DNA of 64,000 nt, taken from the NCBI RefSeq assembly GCF_001468285.1, contig NZ_LNSB01000021.1, positions 1-64,000 on the forward strand, written 5' to 3'. Source of the DNA: Sphingopyxis sp. HIX. Lineage in GTDB: Bacteria; Pseudomonadota; Alphaproteobacteria; Sphingomonadales; Sphingomonadaceae. A model generated the notes under the pieces. It made no database searches. It saw only the letters and a list, made by a program, of their open reading frames with translations, and was not told the origin of the DNA. Numbering within the stretch: position 1 is the first letter of the stretch; each line of letters starts with the position of its first letter. Shown here piece by piece: positions 46,133 to 55,150 of this stretch. A program made the position numbers and the translations under genes.

Positions 46133-47419
46133 ATGCCTATGAACACGCATGTCAGGCCGAAGCGCGGGGGAGCGCTGCTCCAGGCGGACCGGGCCTTCCG
46201 GTCGGGCGGGCTGGCCGCGGCGCTGATGGCGCGCGCACCCGCGGCCTTTTTCCACCGCCGGCTCGACCGGATCGACACCGGGCTCGACCACGGCACGCTC
46301 GAAGCGCATCTGCCCGACGGCAGCATCCGCATCCTCGGCGGGCGCGGGCGCGGGCCGACCGCGGTTGTGCACCTCAACAGCTGGGCGGCGCTGGTGCGGC
46401 TCGCACTGTCGGGCTCGGTCGGCTGGTACCGCGCGTGGGACAAGGGCGAATGGACGTCGCCCGATCCGGTGCCGCTCTTCGACCTCTTCATGCGCAACGG
46501 CGAAACGCTGGGCAATGCCGCGCGCTCGCGCGGGCCGTGGCGCTGGGTCAACCGCGCCGCGCATTTCCTCAACCGCAACAGCCGCAGCGGCGCGAAGCGC
46601 AACATCCACGCGCATTACGATCTCGGCAACGACTTCTACCGCCTGTGGCTCGACGAGGGCCTGAATTATTCGAGCGCGCTCTTCGCCGACCCCGCCCAGT
46701 CGCTCGAGGAGGCGCAGCTCGAAAAGCTCGACCTGATCCTCGACCGCCTCGACCTTCGCTCGGGCAGCCGGATGCTCGAGATCGGCTGCGGCTGGGGCGC
46801 GCTCGCCGAACGCGCGGTCGAGCGCCACGACGTGCTCTATACGGGAATCACCCTCTCGCCCGCGCAAGCCGAAATCGCCGACGCGCGCCTCGCCGCGGTC
46901 GACCTGACGGCGCGCAGCCGCGTCGAACTTTGCGACTATCGCGACGCGCAGGGGCCTTATGATGCGATCGCCAGCGTCGAAATGGTCGAGGCGGTGGGGC
47001 AGGCCTATTGGCCCGCCTATCTCGACGCGATCGCGCGCCTGCTCCGCCCCGGCGGCAAGGCGGCGATCCAGTATATCCTGATCGATGATGCGCTGTTCGA
47101 ACGCTACGCCGCCAGCAGCGACTTCATCCAGGCCTATATCTTCCCCGGCGGCTGCCTGATCTCCGAAAGCCGCTTCCGCGCGCTCGCCGAGGAACGCGGG
47201 CTCGTATGGCGCAACGTCCAGCGCTTCGGGCGCGACTATGCCGAGACGCTGCGCCTGTGGCGCGAGCGCTTCGACAAGGCGGTGGGCGAGGGGCGGCTGC
47301 CGCCCGGCTTCGACGAGCGCTTCGTCCGCCTCTGGCGCTATTATCTGCAATATTGCGAGGGCGGCTTTCGCGGCGGCGGCATCGACGTCGCGCAGGTCAC
47401 GCTCGAAAAAACAGCCTGA
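46133..47419 (+). CDS. cfa: Cyclopropane-fatty-acyl-phospholipid synthase family
   Basis: About 428 residues. The C-terminal methyltransferase domain has YDLGNDFYRLWLDEGLNYSSALF, EIGCGWGALAERAV and EMVEAVGQAYWPAY, then YCEGGFRGGGIDVAQVTLEK at the end, all CFA-synthase hallmarks. It would methylenate double bonds of membrane phospholipids using SAM. Starts at TTG 46121, ATG 46133 and ATG 46139 are possible; none has a clear ribosome site. Confidence 0.9.
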   Translation: MPMNTHVRPKRGGALLQADRAFRSGGLAAALMARAPAAFFHRRLDRIDTGLDHGTLEAHLPDGSIRILGGRGRGPTAVVHLNSWAALVRLALSGSVGWYRAWDKGEWTSPDPVPLFDLFMRNGETLGNAARSRGPWRWVNRAAHFLNRNSRSGAKRNIHAHYDLGNDFYRLWLDEGLNYSSALFADPAQSLEEAQLEKLDLILDRLDLRSGSRMLEIGCGWGALAERAVERHDVLYTGITLSPAQAEIADARLAAVDLTARSRVELCDYRDAQGPYDAIASVEMVEAVGQAYWPAYLDAIARLLRPGGKAAIQYILIDDALFERYAASSDFIQAYIFPGGCLISESRFRALAEERGLVWRNVQRFGRDYAETLRLWRERFDKAVGEGRLPPGFDERFVRLWRYYLQYCEGGFRGGGIDVAQVTLEKTA

Positions 47420-47442
47420 AAACAAAACGGGGGAGGACAGAC

Positions 47443-48615
47443 ATGCGAAGATTATTGGCGGCGGCGCTGCTTTGCGCGGCGGCGGCGGGATGCTCGTCTC
47501 CCGAACCCGCAAAGACCGACACTCTGCCAAAGGATCTGAACGTGCTCTTCTGGACCCAGGACCAACGCGACGCCGCCTTCCGCACGATGGAGACGGTGCC
47601 CAAGGTCGTCGTCAACACCGTCAAGGCCGGCGGCACCGTCTATCCGCTGCCCGCGGGCGAGCCGCTCGACATCGGGCAGGACGTCGACGCCTATATGGCG
47701 AAGCAGCGCAATGCCGGACTGATCATCGTCCAGGACGGCAAGATCCGGCTCGAGAAATATGCGCTCGGCTATGCCGCCTCGGGCCGCTGGACCAGCTTCT
47801 CGGTCGCCAAGAGCTTCACTTCGACCCTCGTCGGTGCGGCGGTGAAGGACGGCTATATCAAGAGCCTCGACGACAAGGTCACGACCTATATCCCGACGCT
47901 CAAGGGCTCGGCCTATGACGATGTCTCTGTAAAGCAGCTGCTCACCATGACCTCGGGGGTCAAATGGAACGAGGATTATACCGATCCCAAGTCCGACGTC
48001 GCGCTGTTCAACTTGCAAAAACCCGTCGCGGGCGAGGACATCACCGTCAGCTACATGAAGACGCTGCCGCGCGAGGCGCCCGCGGGGTCGAAATGGGTGT
48101 ACAAGACCGGCGAGACCAACCTCATCGGCGTGCTTGTGTCGAGCGCGACGGGCAAGACCTTGTCGCAATATCTGTCGGAGAAGATCTGGAAGCCCTTCGG
48201 CATGGAGCAGGACGCGGTGTGGATGCTCGGCGCGACGGGGCACGAGATCAGCGGCTGCTGCGTCTCGGCCAGCCTCAAGGATTATGCGCGCTTCGGCCAG
48301 TTCATGCTGAACGGCGGCGTCGCGGGCGGGCAGAAGGTGCTGCCCGACGACTGGATCGCCGCGGCGACGGTCAAGCAGACGGGCATCGATATCCCGGGCC
48401 GCGGCTACGCCTATCAATGGTGGACCAACGACGACGGCAGCTACGCCGCGCAGGGCATTTTCGGGCAGGGGATCTTCATCGATCCCAAGCGCAAGCTGGT
48501 GATCGCCTCGAACGGCAACTGGCCGACCGCGACCGACCCCGAAGGCGTCGGCGCCGCACGCGAAGCCTTCTACAAGGCGGTACAGGCGGCGGTGGACAAG
48601 GAGAGCGGCGGTTAA
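47443..48615 (+). CDS. Beta-lactamase-family serine hydrolase, lipoprotein
   Basis: 390 residues. The signal peptide ends in AAAAGCSS, a lipobox with Cys at about residue 17. The serine beta-lactamase/penicillin-binding fold shows the SxxK nucleophile SVAK in WTSFSVAKSFTS, then LLTMTSGVKWNEDY, WVYKTGETNLIGVLV for the second motif and GRGYAYQWW. Such class C-like hydrolases act as esterases or peptidases in the periplasm; a resistance role is not implied. Start supported by GGGGGAGGACAG upstream of ATG 47443. Confidence 0.87.
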   Translation: MRRLLAAALLCAAAAGCSSPEPAKTDTLPKDLNVLFWTQDQRDAAFRTMETVPKVVVNTVKAGGTVYPLPAGEPLDIGQDVDAYMAKQRNAGLIIVQDGKIRLEKYALGYAASGRWTSFSVAKSFTSTLVGAAVKDGYIKSLDDKVTTYIPTLKGSAYDDVSVKQLLTMTSGVKWNEDYTDPKSDVALFNLQKPVAGEDITVSYMKTLPREAPAGSKWVYKTGETNLIGVLVSSATGKTLSQYLSEKIWKPFGMEQDAVWMLGATGHEISGCCVSASLKDYARFGQFMLNGGVAGGQKVLPDDWIAAATVKQTGIDIPGRGYAYQWWTNDDGSYAAQGIFGQGIFIDPKRKLVIASNGNWPTATDPEGVGAAREAFYKAVQAAVDKESGG

Positions 48616-49007
48616 GCCGCTACCGGCTCCGCCATGCCCGTCGCGCGCTGCGCGATCCACGCCGCCAGCGCGGGCAACAGCACTGCCAGCGCCATGATCC
48701 ACCATTCATCGGCCAGCGTGATCGCGCGGTAGATCGCCGCGCCGATCACCGCGCCGGCGACGAGCCAGCCGGCGCCATTGCCCCCCGACACGCGCATCGC
48801 GAGCCAGCTGCCCGCGAAAGTGCCGACGAACCAGCCGATAATCAGCGCGATCGTCGAGCCGAGCGGGATGAGAATCTCACCCGTTTCGAGGTCATATTCG
48901 GCGGGGGACAGATTGTTGCCCGCGATCTGGAACAGATAGACGAGGCCGAAGGCGACGACGATGCCGACCACCGCCGCGATGATCGACCGAACAAGACCCT
49001 GGGTCAT
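48612..49007 (-). CDS. Small membrane protein, unknown
   Basis: 131 residues, about four TM segments (~residues 6-27, 51-70, 79-97, 104-121) with a polar NLSPAEYDLETGEI loop. Unrecognised family; layout resembles 45624-46037. The frame continues far upstream through the SDR gene in another frame, but MTQGLVRSIIAAVVG is the natural start. The stop overlaps the convergent serine hydrolase by 4 bp. Confidence 0.68.
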   Translation of the reverse strand: MTQGLVRSIIAAVVGIVVAFGLVYLFQIAGNNLSPAEYDLETGEILIPLGSTIALIIGWFVGTFAGSWLAMRVSGGNGAGWLVAGAVIGAAIYRAITLADEWWIMALAVLLPALAAWIAQRATGMAEPVAA

Positions 49008-49069
49008 TTGGGTGCCCTTATGAAAATCCGCATTGGCGGACGTCCTAGGGCAGGAAAGCAAAGATCGCG

Positions 49070-49804
49070 TTAAGCGTCCGCCATCACCTTGGGCAGCGCG
49101 TGGTAAGCGGTGCTGTCGAAGCCATCGACCATCAGCTGCGCGACGAAGGCGCCGACCGCCGCGGGTTCCTTGATGCTCTGCGGATCCTCGCCGGGATAGG
49201 CGCGCGCGCGCATCTGGGTGCGCGTGCCGCCGGGATCGAGGATCGCGGTACGCACGCCCGAAATATTGCGCATTTCGGCGCCATAGCTCGTCACCAGCGT
49301 CTCGAACGCCGCCTTCGACGCCGCGTAAGCGCCCCAATAGGCGCGCGGCTCGCGCGCGACCCCGGTCGACAGCGCGACCAGCCGGCCGCTCGCCGCGCGG
49401 CGCAGCAGCGGGTCGAAATTGGCGATCAGCGCCTGCTGCGCGATCAGGTTGAGCGTCAGCAGCTTGTTGAATTCCTTGCCGTCGATCGCCGCGACCGGGG
49501 TCAGCGTGCCGAGCATGGCGGCGTTGAGCACCAGCATGTCGAGCTTCTGCCAACGCTCGGCCATCGCGCTTGCGAGGCGCGCGATGCTGTCGCCGTCCGT
49601 GAGGTCGAGCGGCGCGATCGTCGCGCTGCCGCCGGCTGCGTGGATGCGGTCCTCGAGCTCCTCGAGCCCGCCCGCGGTGCGCGCGGTGATCACGACATGC
49701 GCGCCGCGCGCCGCCAGCGCTTCGGCGATCGCCTCGCCGATGCCGCGGCTCGCCCCGGTGACGAGCGCGACCTGCCCCGCCAGTTCTTCAGACTTGATGA
49801 TCAT
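49070..49804 (-). CDS. SDR-family NAD(P)-dependent oxidoreductase
   Basis: 244 residues. The cofactor loop TGASRGIGEAIAEAL begins near residue 16, NAAMLG near 90, and the catalytic Ser and YxxxK are in VALSTG and YAASK. A classical short-chain dehydrogenase/reductase; the substrate is not evident. It starts 4 bp after the purF stop on the same strand, so it is probably cotranscribed with purF; the longer open frame into purF is not coding. Confidence 0.9.
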   Translation of the reverse strand: MIIKSEELAGQVALVTGASRGIGEAIAEALAARGAHVVITARTAGGLEELEDRIHAAGGSATIAPLDLTDGDSIARLASAMAERWQKLDMLVLNAAMLGTLTPVAAIDGKEFNKLLTLNLIAQQALIANFDPLLRRAASGRLVALSTGVAREPRAYWGAYAASKAAFETLVTSYGAEMRNISGVRTAILDPGGTRTQMRARAYPGEDPQSIKEPAAVGAFVAQLMVDGFDSTAYHALPKVMADA

Positions 49805-49808
49805 GATG

Positions 49809-51266
49809 TCAGACAACCCGTTCGGCGAGCAGCGAAAATTGGTCTTCCAGCCCATGCTCGTCGAAATCGGTGAGCGTGGTCGGATAGTCGCCGGTGAAGC
49901 AGGCGTCGCAATATTGCGGCGTGCGGTCGCTGCGCTCGGCCTCGCCCAGCGCACGATAGAGGCCGTCGATCGTCAGGAAGGCGAGGCTGTCGGCGTTGAT
50001 GAAGTTCGCCATCTGCCCGACCGTCATCTGCGCCGCGAGCAGCTTGGCGCGCTCGGGGGTGTCGACGCCGTAGAAGCAGCTGTGCTGCGTCGGCGGGCTC
50101 GCGATGCGCATATGCACTTCGGCGGCACCGGCATCGCGCATCATCTGCACGATCTTCAGGCTCGTCGTGCCGCGCACGATCGAATCGTCGATCAGCACGA
50201 TGCGCTTGCCGGCAATGAGAGCCTTATTGGCATTATGCTTCAGCTTGACGCCCAGGTGGCGGACCTTGTCGCCCGGTTGGATGAAGGTGCGCCCGACATA
50301 GTGCGAACGGATGATGCCCAGCTCGAACGGAATGCCCGATTCCTGCGCATAGCCGATCGCCGCCGGGGTGCCCGAATCGGGGACCGGGATGACCAGGTCG
50401 GCCTCGACGCCATTTTCGCGCGCCAGCTCGGCGCCTATCGCCTTGCGCACCGAATAGACGCTCGTCCCGTCGACGATCGAATCGGGGCGCGAGAAATAGA
50501 CATATTCGAAGATGCACGGGCGCGCGGGGCGCTCGGCGAAGGGATGGTGCGAGGTCAGCTGGCCGTCGCGGATGATCACCAGCTCGCCGGGCTCGACCGA
50601 GCGCACGAAATCGGCGCCGACGACGTCGAGCGCCACCGTTTCGGAGGCGAAAATATAGGCGTCGTTGAGCTTGCCGATCACCAGCGGGCGGATGCCCAGC
50701 GGGTCGCGGCAGCCGATCATGCCCTCGGCGGTCAGGCAGATCAGGGAATAGGCGCCCTCGACCTGCTTCAGCGCGTCGATGAAACGGTCGAGCAGGGTGC
50801 GATAGTTCGACGTCGCGACCAGGTGGATGATCACCTCGGTATCGCTCGTCGACTGGAAGATCGAGCCGCGGCGGACGAGGATCTTCTTGAGCGCGGTGGC
50901 GTTCGAGATATTGCCGTTGTGCGCGACCGCGAAACCCCCGGTCGACAGGTCGGCATAGAGCGGCTGGACGTTGCGCAGCGCGGTCTCGCCCGTCGTCGAA
51001 TAACGCACATGCCCGACCGCCGAGGCGCCCGCGAGCTGGCGCATGATGTCGTCGCGGTCGAAATTGCCCGCGACATGCCCCATCGCGCGGTGCGTATGGA
51101 ATTCCTTGCCGTCGAAGCCGGTGATGCCCGCCGCCTCCTGGCCGCGGTGCTGGAGCGCATGGAGGCCCAGCGCGACCACCGCGGCGGCGCTCTCGGCGCC
51201 GTGAATACCAAAGACGCCGCACTCCTCGCGGAGCTTGTCGTCGTCGAACGGGTGTGTGGTGAGCAT
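49809..51266 (-). CDS. purF: Amidophosphoribosyltransferase (PurF)
   Basis: 485 residues. First step of purine synthesis: PRPP plus glutamine gives phosphoribosylamine. The N-terminal glutaminase begins at C16 in EECGVFGIHG, implying a 15-residue propeptide removed in maturation. GLHALQHRGQEAAG and the PRTase motif VLIDDSIVRGTTS are intact, with CFYGVDTPERAKLLA near the end. The open frame reaches to 51899, but ATG 51266 sits correctly before the propeptide. Confidence 0.96.
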   Translation of the reverse strand: MLTTHPFDDDKLREECGVFGIHGAESAAAVVALGLHALQHRGQEAAGITGFDGKEFHTHRAMGHVAGNFDRDDIMRQLAGASAVGHVRYSTTGETALRNVQPLYADLSTGGFAVAHNGNISNATALKKILVRRGSIFQSTSDTEVIIHLVATSNYRTLLDRFIDALKQVEGAYSLICLTAEGMIGCRDPLGIRPLVIGKLNDAYIFASETVALDVVGADFVRSVEPGELVIIRDGQLTSHHPFAERPARPCIFEYVYFSRPDSIVDGTSVYSVRKAIGAELARENGVEADLVIPVPDSGTPAAIGYAQESGIPFELGIIRSHYVGRTFIQPGDKVRHLGVKLKHNANKALIAGKRIVLIDDSIVRGTTSLKIVQMMRDAGAAEVHMRIASPPTQHSCFYGVDTPERAKLLAAQMTVGQMANFINADSLAFLTIDGLYRALGEAERSDRTPQYCDACFTGDYPTTLTDFDEHGLEDQFSLLAERVV

Positions 51267-51386
51267 TTTTGTCCAGCTGTGCGGGCAGTGACTGGGGGCG
51301 CATATAGGGATGGGAATCGCGATTGTCGCCCCCCCAATTTGACTCTCGCGTGACAGCGGCGTGCAACCTGCTCTAAAGGCCGCTCC

Positions 51387-51767
51387 ATGACCGATCTCCG
51401 CGACAGCACAGACCGCTTCGACCCGCGTTTCGACGCCGCCGGGCTGGTGACCACGATCGTGACCGACGCCGCGACCGGCACCTTGCTGATGGTCGCGCAT
51501 ATGAACGCCGACGCGATCCGGCTGACGCAGGAGACGGGGCAGGCGCATTTCTGGTCGCGCTCGCGTGGGCAGATGTGGCGCAAGGGCGAAACGTCGGGCA
51601 ACGGGCTGACGCTCGTCGAGATGCGCGTCGACTGCGATCAGGACGCGCTGCTGCTGCGGGTCGAGCCCGCAGGACCCGCCTGCCACACCGGGCGCCGCTC
51701 CTGCTTCTACCGCCGCGTCGAGGCCGACGGCTCGCTGACCTTCCTCGATGACGATGCGCAGGGCTAG
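51387..51767 (+). CDS. hisI: Phosphoribosyl-AMP cyclohydrolase (HisI)
   Basis: 126 residues, the monofunctional form. It opens the purine ring of PR-AMP in histidine synthesis. Signatures are [33 protein letters not shown] and the metal-binding [29 protein letters not shown]. It is outside any his operon, divergent from purF (120 bp apart) and overlaps the next gene by about 20 bp. Confidence 0.95.
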   Translation: MTDLRDSTDRFDPRFDAAGLVTTIVTDAATGTLLMVAHMNADAIRLTQETGQAHFWSRSRGQMWRKGETSGNGLTLVEMRVDCDQDALLLRVEPAGPACHTGRRSCFYRRVEADGSLTFLDDDAQG

Positions 51768-52278
51768 CCTCGCTCTCCTGCTGCTGCTCGCCGCCTGCGG
51801 CCGCCCGGCGCCAGAGGCAGGGCAGGGCGATGCCGACAATCCGCTCGAGATGGCGGCGCGCGAACGCGGCGTCGTCCGCCCCGAGGCCGCCGATCTCACC
51901 GGCGCCTACGAACGCCGCCACGACATCGGCCGCGACGCGATGTGCGTCGTCCCCGACGGCGCCGGGCGCTGGCGCTTCGCGCTCACCGCCGCTTACGGCC
52001 CCGGGCTGACCTGCGAGGCGCGCGGCAAGGTGACGCGCGACGGCGAGGGCTGGCGGCTCGATTTCGCGGGCGCCGAGGGGTGCAGCGCGCTCGTCCGCGA
52101 GGAAGAGGACGAGCTCCGCCTGCCCGGCAGCCTGCCCTCGCAATGCGACAATCTCTGCCCCGCGCGCGCCTCGCTGTCGGGCCTGCGCCTGCCGCGCGCC
52201 AGCTGGTCCGAGGCCGACGCAAAAGGCTTGCAGATGAAGGGTGATGACGGCAATATGACACGGCCCTGCGGCACCTGA
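51748..52278 (+). CDS. Predicted lipoprotein, unknown function
   Basis: 176 residues. A lipoprotein signal ([13 protein letters not shown]) is followed by a mature domain with several paired Cys ([33 protein letters not shown]) and a DLTGAYERR start. I do not recognise the family; a periplasmic disulfide-bonded beta domain is a guess. The start (ATG 51748 or 51754) lies inside hisI, implying coupling. Confidence 0.68.
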   Translation: MTMRRASLALLLLLAACGRPAPEAGQGDADNPLEMAARERGVVRPEAADLTGAYERRHDIGRDAMCVVPDGAGRWRFALTAAYGPGLTCEARGKVTRDGEGWRLDFAGAEGCSALVREEEDELRLPGSLPSQCDNLCPARASLSGLRLPRASWSEADAKGLQMKGDDGNMTRPCGT

Positions 52279-52308
52279 TCCGCGGCGCTTTTCCGTCATC
52301 CGCCAGCC

Positions 52309-52324
52309 TTGACGTTCACGTCAA
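52309..52324. promoter_or_regulatory. Perfect palindrome, probable MerR/LiuR-type operator
   Basis: TTGACGTTCACGTCAA is an inverted repeat of 7+7 bases around TC, 19 bp before the ATG of a MerR-family gene. The form resembles operators of LiuR-type regulators of branched-chain/acyl-CoA catabolism (family knowledge, from memory). Autoregulation is the simplest reading. I see no second copy before the acyl-CoA dehydrogenase or the carboxylase operon. Confidence 0.65.
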
Positions 52325-52343
52325 CGGAAACTAGACTCGCGCG

Positions 52344-52775
52344 ATGACCGACGAATACGGCCACGCCCATATCGACACCCCCGACCATCTCGGGCGCGAA
52401 CAGTTCAGCATCACCGACCTGTCGTCCGAATTCGGGGTGACCGCCCGCGCATTGCGCTTCTACGAGGACGAGGGGCTGATCAGCCCGTCGCGCAAGGGCC
52501 TGTCGCGCATCTATTCGAAGCGCGACCGTGCCCGGCTCGCCTGGATCCTGCGCGCCAAGCGCACCGGCTTCAGCCTCGCCGACATCCGCGAGATGATCGA
52601 CCTCTACGACGTCGGCGACGGGCGCAAGACCCAGCGCCAGGTGACGATCGAGAAATGCCAGGAGCGCATCGCGTTGCTCCAGCGCCAGCGCGATGATATC
52701 GACAGCGCGGTCGACGAACTGGCGCGCTTCATCGACATGGTCAAGAAGGTCGACGCGCGCCAAATCGCGAACTGA
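52344..52775 (+). CDS. MerR-family transcriptional regulator, LiuR-like
   Basis: 143 residues. A MerR winged helix starts at FSITDLSSEFGVTARALRFYEDEGLI (residues 21-46), followed by RIYSKRDRARLAWILRAKRTGFSLADI and a coiled coil to the end. No metal-binding Cys motif is present, which argues for an acyl-CoA-type rather than metal ligand. The next gene, 66 bp on, is an acyl-CoA dehydrogenase, and the palindrome at 52309-52324 is its likely site. Confidence 0.87.
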   Translation: MTDEYGHAHIDTPDHLGREQFSITDLSSEFGVTARALRFYEDEGLISPSRKGLSRIYSKRDRARLAWILRAKRTGFSLADIREMIDLYDVGDGRKTQRQVTIEKCQERIALLQRQRDDIDSAVDELARFIDMVKKVDARQIAN

Positions 52776-52841
52776 ACCCGAAGCCATAGCCTCCCCGGGC
52801 GAGACCTGTCGCCAACCCCTGATTTTTCGGAAAGATTCGGC

Positions 52842-54644
52842 ATGCCCGTCTATCGCGCCCCCATCCAAGATTCGCTGTTCCTGATCAACGACGTGCTCGG
52901 CATCGAACGCTACTCCAACCTGCCGGGCTTCGCCAACGCCAGCCCCGACCTGGTCGAAGCGGTGCTGACCGAAGCCGGTAAATTCTGCGAGGAAATACTC
53001 TTCCCGATCAACTATTCGGGCGATCAGGAAGGTTGCACGCGCCACGACGACGGCAGCGTGACCACGCCCAAGGGTTTCAAGGAAGCCTATAAGGCCTATT
53101 GCGATGCCGGCTGGACGCTGCTCACCCAGCCCGAGGAATTCGGCGGGCAGGCGCTGCCGCATGTCGTCGGTTTCCCGGTCGAGGAATATCGCATGGCCGC
53201 GAACCAGGCCTTTTCGATGTACCCCGGGCTGACGCAGGCCGCGGTCGCCGCGATCCTCGTCAAGGGCAGCGACGAGCAGAAGGCGGTCTATGTCCCCAGG
53301 ATGATCTCGGGCGAGTGGGGTGGGACGATGAACCTCACCGAGCCGCATTGCGGCACCGACCTCGGCCTCATCCGCACCCGCGCGGTGCCGAATGGCGACG
53401 GCAGCTATGCGGTCACCGGCACCAAGATATTCATCTCGTCGGGCGAGCACGACCTCACCGACAATATCGTCCACCTCGTGCTCGCGAAGACCCCCGACGC
53501 CCCCGACAGCGTCAAGGGCATCTCGCTGTTCATCGTGCCCAAGTTCCTCGTCAACGAAGACGGCACACTCGGCGACCGCAATACGCTGCAGTGCGGGTCG
53601 ATCGAGCACAAGATGGGCATCCACGCCAATTCGACCTGCGTCATGAACTACGACGGCGCGAAGGGCTGGATGGTCGGCGAGGAGAATAAGGGCCTCGCCG
53701 CGATGTTCGTGATGATGAACGCCGCGCGCCTCGGCGTCGGTATCCAGGGGCTCGGCCAGGCCGACATCGCCTTCCAGAACGCCGTGCAATATGCGCAGGA
53801 CCGCCGCCAGGGCCGCGCGCTCACCGGCCCCGCCGATCCGCAGGAAAAGGCCGATCCGCTCTTCGTCCACCCCGACGTGCGCCGCATGCTGATGGACGCC
53901 AAGGCGACCGTTGAGGGCCTGCGCGCGCTCTGCCTGTGGGGCGCGCTGCAGGTCGATCTCGCGCATCTCGCCGAGACCGAGGAGGAACGCCAGCAGGCCG
54001 ACGACCTCGTCAGCCTGCTCACCCCCGTGATCAAGGGCTATGGCACCGACAAGGGCTATGACGTCGCCACCAACGCGCAGCAGGTCTTCGGCGGCCACGG
54101 CTATATCGAAGAGCAAGGCATGTCGCAGTATGTCCGCGACGCCCGCATCACGATGATCTACGAGGGCGCCAACGGCGTGCAGGCGATGGATCTCGTCGGG
54201 CGCAAGCTCGCGCAGAACGGCGGCCGCGCGGTGCAGGCGCTGTTCGCCGTCGTCGACGGCGAGTGCGCGCGCGCCAAGGACATCCCCGAACTCGCCGATT
54301 TCGCGAGCCGCCTCGAAAAGGCCAATGGCGAGCTCAAGGCCGCGACGATGTGGTTCATGCAAAACGGCATGGCGAACCCCAACAATGTCGGTGCCGGCGC
54401 GCATCATTATATGCACATCATGGGCATCGTCGCCTTGGGGTCGATGTGGCTGATGATGGCCGAGGCGGCGCAGAAGGCGCTCGCCGCGGGTCGCGGCGAC
54501 AAGGCTTTCATGGAGGCCAAGCTGGTCACCGCGCGCCACTTCGCCGAACGCTTCATGCCCGACGCCGGCGCGCTCCGCCGCAAGATCGAGGCGGGCAGCG
54601 AAGCGATGATGGCGCTGACCCCCGAACAGTTCCACGCGGCGTGA
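52842..54644 (+). CDS. Acyl-CoA dehydrogenase, long DmdC-like type
   Basis: 600 residues, longer than classical ~380-residue enzymes and matching the DmdC-like group with a short N-terminal domain and an extra C-terminal domain (~residues 470-595). FAD-binding and catalytic parts are evident: GGTMNLTEPHCGTDLG, KIFISSGEHDLTDN, GGHGYIEEQGMSQYVRD and the probable catalytic Glu in MIYEGANGVQAMDLVGRKL. Substrate unknown; probably a medium- or branched-chain acyl-CoA given the regulator. Confidence 0.9.
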   Translation: MPVYRAPIQDSLFLINDVLGIERYSNLPGFANASPDLVEAVLTEAGKFCEEILFPINYSGDQEGCTRHDDGSVTTPKGFKEAYKAYCDAGWTLLTQPEEFGGQALPHVVGFPVEEYRMAANQAFSMYPGLTQAAVAAILVKGSDEQKAVYVPRMISGEWGGTMNLTEPHCGTDLGLIRTRAVPNGDGSYAVTGTKIFISSGEHDLTDNIVHLVLAKTPDAPDSVKGISLFIVPKFLVNEDGTLGDRNTLQCGSIEHKMGIHANSTCVMNYDGAKGWMVGEENKGLAAMFVMMNAARLGVGIQGLGQADIAFQNAVQYAQDRRQGRALTGPADPQEKADPLFVHPDVRRMLMDAKATVEGLRALCLWGALQVDLAHLAETEEERQQADDLVSLLTPVIKGYGTDKGYDVATNAQQVFGGHGYIEEQGMSQYVRDARITMIYEGANGVQAMDLVGRKLAQNGGRAVQALFAVVDGECARAKDIPELADFASRLEKANGELKAATMWFMQNGMANPNNVGAGAHHYMHIMGIVALGSMWLMMAEAAQKALAAGRGDKAFMEAKLVTARHFAERFMPDAGALRRKIEAGSEAMMALTPEQFHAA

Positions 54645-55150
54645 TGGCGGCGGCCGACCGATCGGATCGATGACCGTTTTGGGGTGGGGAGCGGACGCTC
54701 CTAATCCTCCCTGCGGCGAAGCCGTGGGGAGGGGGACCACCCGCAGGGTGGTGGAGGGGGCGACGCCATAAACGTCGGCTCAAGGCCGCCACCCCTCCAC
54801 CATGCTTCGCATGGTCCCCCTCCCCATCGCTTCGCGACAGGGAGGATTAGAATGACCGCTTCCGCCCGAAAGCCGCCATCAGCGCGCCCGAGAAAAAACC
54901 GCTTTCCTAATAAATCCCGCCATGATCTACCCTGCGGAATGAAGCCTATCCTCATTCGCAGCGCCGCGCGCCGGTCGCGGCTAACCCCTTGTTCCCGCGC
55001 GCGATGGGGCGTCAACTTAGTCAACTTCCGTCCAGCGCGTCCGGCCCTGTCCTTTGTCTCGCCATGGGTCTTTTCGGGTCGCCCGCCGGTCAGCGACGAT
55101 TTCACGGAAAGGGCTCGCAACCAAATCACCCCCAGCGCGTCAGTGCGGTC
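54645..55150. other. Gene-poor interval: inverted repeat pair plus leader region
   Basis: Inverted arms of the GATCCTCCCC-type element lie at 54701-54760 and 54790-54849, with ~29 bp between and no gene inside. Downstream, 54852-55154 is open on the plus strand (100 codons) with the repeat's GGGAGG 8 nt before its ATG and an ATGA overlap with the PLD gene. Its Arg/Ser/Pro-rich translation looks noncoding, so I do not call it a gene. Otherwise nothing is recognisable. Confidence 0.6.
54701..54849. repeat. Inverted pair of palindromic intergenic repeats
   Basis: Left arm: TAATCCTCCC...GGGGAGGGGGACCACC...GGTGGAGGGGG; right arm: the inverse with hairpin ATGCTTCGCAT and ending GGGAGGATTA. It differs from the 3577 and 61-kb copies by an extra GCGGCGAAGCC / TCGCTTCGCGA hairpin in the arm. 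It is an 'empty' pair like 3577-3709. Confidence 0.8.

Noticed and set aside
47443-48615. Serine hydrolase as an antibiotic-resistance beta-lactamase
   Set aside because: The SxxK fold is shared by many esterases/peptidases; sequence features do not indicate a true class C beta-lactamase and there is no ampR-like neighbour.
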